Below are positions 5,364 through 5,517 of a stretch of 5,517 nt of DNA, piece after piece; the stretch's first letter is position 1, and each line of letters begins with the position of its first letter. Both the position numbers and the translations under genes were made by a program. The notes below the pieces were generated by a model. It was not told where the DNA came from, made no database searches, and saw only the letters and a program-made list of their open reading frames with translations. Origin of the DNA: Methanobacterium sp. (GTDB lineage Archaea > Methanobacteriota > Methanobacteria > Methanobacteriales > Methanobacteriaceae). The stretch spans positions 1-5,517 of the forward strand of contig PMNN01000217.1 of the NCBI GenBank assembly GCA_003161815.1, given 5' to 3'.

Positions 5364-5517
5364 AATTAGGAAGAATATGGAATGCATTAGCTAATCCTAA
5401 AAGAATACCCCGATTTTACTCAGTAATGCTAGGTATAGTATTAGTAGCAGGTTTCATAGTGCCCATGGCACTTAATGATCATCAGTTATATCCCAGACCA
5501 GCACCACAATTACAAAT
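5360..5517 (+). CDS. ehaF: Energy-converting hydrogenase A subunit EhaF, N-terminal part (runs off right edge)
   Basis: Fifty-two codons are visible from a TTG at 5360-5362 that overlaps the ehaE stop. The protein begins with a basic stretch ([18 protein letters not shown], 2-19), then a membrane helix at about 21-37, then the motif [15 protein letters not shown] (36-50), which is typical of EhaF (I recall the family as DUF2106). The purine-rich GTGGGGG (5346-5352) serves as ribosome site 7 nt upstream. The first in-frame ATG (codon 23) falls inside the first helix, so the TTG start is much more likely. The rest of the gene and the later eha genes, including the hydrogenase large and small subunits, should follow downstream. 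Confidence 0.85.
   Translation, partial: MKLGRIWNALANPKRIPRFYSVMLGIVLVAGFIVPMALNDHQLYPRPAPQLQ

Overview
The window looks like chromosomal DNA of a low-GC methanogenic archaeon of the order Methanobacteriales. Genus is not resolved; Methanobacterium or Methanobrevibacter relatives are the natural candidates. The reasons are the end of an archaeal (HMf-type) histone gene, the first six genes of an Eha energy-converting hydrogenase operon in canonical order (ehaA-B-C-D-E-F), archaeal TATA/BRE promoter elements, T-tract terminators, GGGTG/GGAG-type Shine-Dalgarno sites and very AT-rich intergenic DNA.

Layout. Positions 1-81 (+) hold the C-terminal 26 codons of a histone, followed by a pyrimidine-rich terminator tract. 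Positions 318-3279 (- strand) hold three cell-surface genes, transcribed in the order short DUF1616-like membrane-anchored protein, then SDR-type nucleotide-sugar 4-epimerase, then 14-TM oligosaccharide flippase. They are separated by about 88-nt gaps and converge on the histone gene. A 434-nt divergent AT-rich region (3280-3713) follows; it carries a perfect 16-bp palindrome, short direct repeats and the eha promoter. From 3714 to the right edge (+) runs the eha operon: EhaA, EhaB, EhaC, EhaD, EhaE and the first 52 codons of EhaF. Most junctions overlap or are nearly contiguous, each with its own Shine-Dalgarno site.

How it works together. The eha genes encode small integral-membrane subunits of a [NiFe] hydrogenase complex. 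In hydrogenotrophic methanogens it uses the ion gradient to drive reduction of ferredoxin by H2 and so replenishes methanogenesis intermediates. The catalytic large and small subunits would lie further downstream, outside the window. The minus-strand genes form a plausible surface-glycan module: the epimerase makes an activated sugar (a Ser at the gatekeeper site suggests an N-acetylated sugar), the flippase moves lipid-linked glycan outward, and the DUF1616 protein is a small exported protein with five N-glycosylation sequons.

I see no undescribed multi-gene system here. The most useful points are two corrected gene starts (ehaA at 3714, ehaD at 4814), two consecutive TTG starts (ehaE, ehaF), the Ser gatekeeper in the epimerase, the sequon-rich small DUF1616 protein, the unusual cysteine-containing histone tail, and the palindromic AT-rich block upstream of eha.
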